Below, in pieces: positions 5,231-7,581 of a stretch of 7,581 bases of DNA. Source of the stretch: Spirochaetia bacterium (GTDB taxonomy: Bacteria > Spirochaetota > Spirochaetia > Treponematales > Breznakiellaceae); the NCBI GenBank assembly GCA_025997655.1, contig BNUW01000121.1, positions 1 to 7,581 on the forward strand, written 5' to 3'. How positions within the stretch are numbered: the first letter of the stretch is position 1; every line of letters starts with the position of its first letter. The notes below the pieces were generated by a model. The model did no database searches. It had not been told where the DNA came from and saw only the letters and a program-made list of their open reading frames with translations. The translations under genes were made by a program, and so were the position numbers.

Positions 5231-5434
5231 CAGGGCCAGCGCATACTTGCTAAGTAATATCCATCGAATAGATAAAGAATGAAAAGAGTCCACGGATTAC
5301 ACGGATATACACGGATAGGAAATACAATTTCTTATTTTATCCGTGTTTATCCGTGTTAATCCGTGTAATCCGTGGATTAAATTCTTGTTTCATGGAAAAC
5401 CCGAAGTTCAGCCTATAAGTATGCGCTGGCCCTG
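5231..5434. repeat. 18-base perfect inverted repeat around CCACGGA element
   Basis: CAGGGCCAGCGCATACTT (5231-5248) is exactly repeated in reverse complement at 5417-5434, 168 bases apart. The pair encloses the CCACGGA element at 5289-5376. The left copy lies in the open frame upstream of the regulator start. Confidence 0.85.
5289..5376. repeat. CCACGGA-type palindromic intergenic element
   Basis: The outer arms 5289-5305 and 5360-5376 are complementary over 17 bases (TCCACGGATTACACGGA). Inner arms 5309-5317 and 5338-5346 pair over nine. The arms are made of near-tandem 11-12 base units of the type ACACGGATN. It lies between the regulator and tryptophanyl-tRNA synthetase genes. There is no T-run, so it is not a standard terminator. 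Elements of this style are scattered in many environmental bacterial genomes. Confidence 0.85.
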
Positions 5435-5469
5435 TAAGGGGTGGCGTCTAGATTCCAGGAATTTCAAAT

Positions 5470-5544
5470 TTAACCACCGACCTCACTGACGCCACGGACT
5501 CCTGCTTTCTTATCCTTTCCTTTGTCCGTGTTGTCCGTGGTTAA
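5470..5544. repeat. Second CCACGGA-type element after trpS
   Basis: TTAACCACCGAC (5470-5481) pairs with GTCCGTGGTTAA (5533-5544) with one mismatch, and CCACGGAC (5492-5499) is an exact inverse of GTCCGTGG (5533-5540). The right side repeats the unit (GTCCGTGTTGTCCGTGG). It begins eight bases beyond the trpS stop and may act as a 3' mRNA stem. Confidence 0.7.
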
Positions 5545-5551
5545 TCCTTAT

Positions 5552-6547
5552 TTAATCAATACCGGCGGCTTTCCGCAGCCGCGAAATAGTCTGACCTGCG
5601 ATACGCCGGGCTTTTTCCGCACCCTGCGCCAGGGTTTCGTCCAGGGCCTTGGGGTCCGCCATGATCGCATTAAACTTTTCCCGCAGGGGGGTCAATTCCC
5701 GGTTCACCACCCGGAACAGCTCTTCCTTGGCGACGCCCCAGCCCATGCCCCCCTCCCGGTAGCGGGCAGCCAGAGCCGCCTGCTCATCCGCCGTGGCAAA
5801 GAGCTTATATAATAGAAAGATCTGACTTGTCTCCGGATCCTTCGGTTCCTCCACCCCCTGGGAATTGGTGACGATCCGCATGATGAGCTTGCGGAGGTCC
5901 TTTTCCGGGGCAAAGAGGGGGATGGTGTTGCCGTAACTTTTGCTCATCTTCCGGCCATCCAGGCCCGGCACCACGGCCACCGACTCCTGTACCGCCGCCT
6001 GGGGCACCTTGAGCACCTCGGCCTTATAGTTAAAGTTCACCGCCTGGGCAATATCCTGCGCCATTTCTACGTGCTGTACCTGGTCCTTCCCCACGGGAAC
6101 CACATCGGAATCGAAAAGGATGATGTCCGCCGCCATGAGCACCGGGTAGGTAAAGAGGCCCATGTTGACCCCCGCGTCGGGATCGTCGGCTTTCCCGGTA
6201 TTAGCCTGAACCGCGGCTTTATAGGCGTGGGCCCGGTTCATCAGCCCCTTGCCGGTAAAGGCCATAAGGGCGGTGCTTAGCTCAAAGGTTTCGGGGATGG
6301 CGCTCTGGCGGTAAAAGATAACCCGCTCCGGGTCAAGCCCCGCAGCGAGCCAGCCCGCAGCCACCTGCCGGATAAGCCCCGACAATTCCTTTGCATCCTT
6401 TACCGTGTTCAGGGCGTGGTAATCCGCGATAAAGTACCGGGCATCGTAGTCTGCGGACAGCGCCAGGGCAGGTTTGATGGCGCCAAAGTAGTTGCCGATG
6501 TGGAGTATTCCTGTGGGTTTAATCCCCGTAAGGGCGATCTTCTTCAT
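5552..6547 (-). CDS. trpS: Tryptophanyl-tRNA synthetase
   Basis: Cytoplasmic class I aminoacyl-tRNA synthetase that activates Trp with ATP and loads it onto tRNA-Trp. The 331-residue length is normal for the short bacterial form. The ATP-binding HIGN motif lies at residues 16-19 (PTGILHIGNYFG) and the KMSKS loop at 200-204 (DGRKMSKSYGN). Typical family blocks are FIADYHAL (39-46), the FTYPVLMAADIILF stretch (132-145) and PVGKDQVQHVEMAQDIA (151-167). No lesion is visible. The start at ATG 6547 fits the family's usual short lead before the first strand (KKIALTGIKPTG), although no clear ribosome binding site precedes it. The gene follows the CHR transporter gene by 41 bases on the same strand and may be cotranscribed with it. 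Confidence 0.97.
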   Translation of the reverse strand: MKKIALTGIKPTGILHIGNYFGAIKPALALSADYDARYFIADYHALNTVKDAKELSGLIRQVAAGWLAAGLDPERVIFYRQSAIPETFELSTALMAFTGKGLMNRAHAYKAAVQANTGKADDPDAGVNMGLFTYPVLMAADIILFDSDVVPVGKDQVQHVEMAQDIAQAVNFNYKAEVLKVPQAAVQESVAVVPGLDGRKMSKSYGNTIPLFAPEKDLRKLIMRIVTNSQGVEEPKDPETSQIFLLYKLFATADEQAALAARYREGGMGWGVAKEELFRVVNRELTPLREKFNAIMADPKALDETLAQGAEKARRIAGQTISRLRKAAGID

Positions 6548-6588
6548 TGCTATAATGTACCGGGAAGGGAGCTTTGCGTATAGGGGGC

Positions 6589-7146
6589 TTACAAACCCAG
6601 AACCACCCCGGCGATCCCCGCTATGGCGATATAAACCACCGGGTGCTTCTTGAATTTATATACGAGGAAAAACAGAACCGCAAAAAGGATACACTCCCGC
6701 CGGCGCAGCATTGCTGTCCAGGTTTCGGCGGCAGGGTTGTAGAGGGAGACCGCAAGGGCCCCCAATGCGGCGGCGGAGAGGAGCCCCGCCCCGGCGGGAC
6801 GGAAACCGGCAAACAGGGCGGCCACCGTTTTACTTTCCTTAAAGGCGTTGAGGAGGCGGGCAATGATAACAATGATGATGATGGAAGGGCTCACCAGGCC
6901 CAGGGCCGCAATGAAGCCGCCGGGAATACCGGCGTACTGGAAACCCGTATAGGCGGAAAGGTTTACCCCAATGGCCCCCGGCAGGGACTGGGCCACCGCA
7001 AGCATATCCCCGATTTTTTCCGCGCTGAGCCACTCGTCGGACGCTTTGTCCGCCATTTCGTAGAGGAAGGGCAGTGTTGCGTATCCTCCGCCAATTGAAA
7101 AAAGCCCGATCTTAAAAAACTGCGCAAAGAGGAACAGTAATTTCAT
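6589..7146 (-). CDS. Half-size CHR (chromate-type) transporter subunit, second gene
   Basis: A 185-residue membrane protein of the CHR/ChrA transporter superfamily, in the short single-domain form that works as a pair. Family signatures are FFKIGLFSIGGGYATLPFL (about residues 10-28) and AQSLPGAIGVNLSAYTGF (about 52-69), followed by several hydrophobic spans such as SPSIIIIVIIARLL and a C-terminal YIAIAGIAGVVLGL. Well-studied ChrA proteins export chromate. The substrate of the paired short forms in gut spirochaetes is not known, so chromate resistance should not be assumed. The ATG at 7146-7144 overlaps the TGA of the upstream half-gene by ATGA (7143-7146), so the two are translationally coupled and probably form a heterodimer in the inner membrane. 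No ribosome binding site is seen, consistent with coupling. Confidence 0.92.
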   Translation of the reverse strand: MKLLFLFAQFFKIGLFSIGGGYATLPFLYEMADKASDEWLSAEKIGDMLAVAQSLPGAIGVNLSAYTGFQYAGIPGGFIAALGLVSPSIIIIVIIARLLNAFKESKTVAALFAGFRPAGAGLLSAAALGALAVSLYNPAAETWTAMLRRRECILFAVLFFLVYKFKKHPVVYIAIAGIAGVVLGL

Positions 7147-7581
7147 TTACGAAACACCAGCAGTCCCACTACGCCGGAAGCGATAACCAGCAGCACCGGG
7201 GAAACGTTCCAGACAAAGGAGAGCGCAAAGGCGATGATATAGATCACCAGGGCTTTCCAGTTCTTGAATACCCCCTTCACCATCTTGATCACCGTGTCCA
7301 GGATCAGCGCCCCAACCGCGACCCGTATGCCCGTAAAGGCGTGCCGCACCACGGGAAGATCCGCGAAGCTGCGGAGGCATAGGGCGATAATGGTAATAAA
7401 GGTAACGCCGGGCAGCACAAAGCCAATAGTTGCAAGGGCTCCACCCAGAGGCCCCTTCCGCTTATACCCGATAAACGTAGAAAGATTCACTGCGATGATG
7501 CCGGGGGTCACCTGGGCGATGGTGTAATAATTCATCACCTCGTCCATGTCGGTCCAGGCTTTCTTCTTTATAAGCTCCCGT
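7143..7581 (-). CDS. Half-size CHR transporter subunit, first gene, 5' end outside window
   Basis: C-terminal part of the partner CHR transporter subunit. The frame is open to the right edge of the window (RELIKKKAWTDMDEVMNYY), so the ATG at 7547 is internal and the true start is outside. The visible part has the family block AQVTPGIIAVNLSTFIGYKRKGPLGG, equivalent to AQSLPGAIGVNLSAYTGF of the second subunit. Hydrophobic spans follow, including ATIGFVLPGVTFITIIALCL and LVIYIIAFALSFVW, and a short C-terminus ending in VFRK. The expected N-terminal KIG-FxxGGGxA motif should lie beyond 7581. Stop TGA at 7145-7143 is shared with the ATG of the next gene. The two short subunits are homologous to the two halves of long ChrA proteins. 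Confidence 0.9.
   Translation of the reverse strand, partial: RELIKKKAWTDMDEVMNYYTIAQVTPGIIAVNLSTFIGYKRKGPLGGALATIGFVLPGVTFITIIALCLRSFADLPVVRHAFTGIRVAVGALILDTVIKMVKGVFKNWKALVIYIIAFALSFVWNVSPVLLVIASGVVGLLVFRK

Noticed and set aside
5189..5293. N-terminal 35-residue extension of the 7TM regulator from GTG 5293
   Set aside because: The start lies in a CCACGGA repeat and part of the extension is in an inverted repeat. The first membrane span begins directly after Met36.
5400..5475. Possible tRNA or small RNA between the regulator and trpS
   Set aside because: A TTCAAAT and a CCA-like end are present, but the T-arm stem does not pair and no acceptor stem can be built.
6574..7098. Plus-strand open frame of 174 codons opposite the CHR transporter gene
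   Set aside because: It lies wholly over a well-supported membrane protein gene on the other strand, and its low-complexity Gly/Arg-rich translation is typical of antisense frames in GC-rich genes.

Overview
The window looks like a piece of a spirochaete chromosome, most likely a Treponema of the termite-gut type. The main clues are two tandem lipoproteins with a Met/Ala-rich signal peptide ending in LVLAAC followed by a Gly/Asn linker, and a moderate GC content in the housekeeping part. The genus is an inference from general resemblance and no search was run.

Left part (1 to about 1640, AT-rich, plus strand): a toxin-antitoxin island. It opens with a UPF0175-type antitoxin whose start cannot be fixed. 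Overlapping it by ATGA is a DUF3368/PIN-like toxin that is broken by a TGA where the family usually has Trp, and that then loses its C-terminal half. Next is the C-terminal scrap of a Txe/YoeB-like toxin. After that comes an apparently intact Phd/YefM-RelE/ParE pair (856-1468) with its own promoter, a palindrome over the -10 box and a good ribosome binding site. This pair is bracketed by two imperfect inverted copies of a roughly 32-base palindromic element (740-771 and 1478-1508), as if the cassette had been moved as a unit.

Middle part (about 1640-4140, minus strand): two paralogous secreted lipoproteins in tandem. Their 5' leader and signal-peptide coding blocks are nearly identical and their bodies have diverged. 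A 39-base scrap of a further signal-peptide copy sits between them. The downstream copy ends at a strong intrinsic terminator (1644-1680).

Right part (about 4140-7581, GC-richer, minus strand): a membrane-bound LuxR-type regulator with seven predicted membrane spans, and a run of 13 G inside its coding sequence. Losing or gaining one G would remove the DNA-binding domain, so this is a strong candidate phase-variable regulator. It is followed, reading toward higher coordinates, by tryptophanyl-tRNA synthetase and a bicistronic pair of half-size CHR (chromate-type) transporters. The outer one runs off the window.

The intergenic regions carry three related palindromic elements built on CACGAA or CCACGGA units, an 18-base perfect inverted repeat around one of them, and a 22-base-period tandem repeat over the stop codon of the regulator. 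The overall impression is a plastic region shaped by duplication, repeat elements and toxin-antitoxin decay beside stable housekeeping genes.
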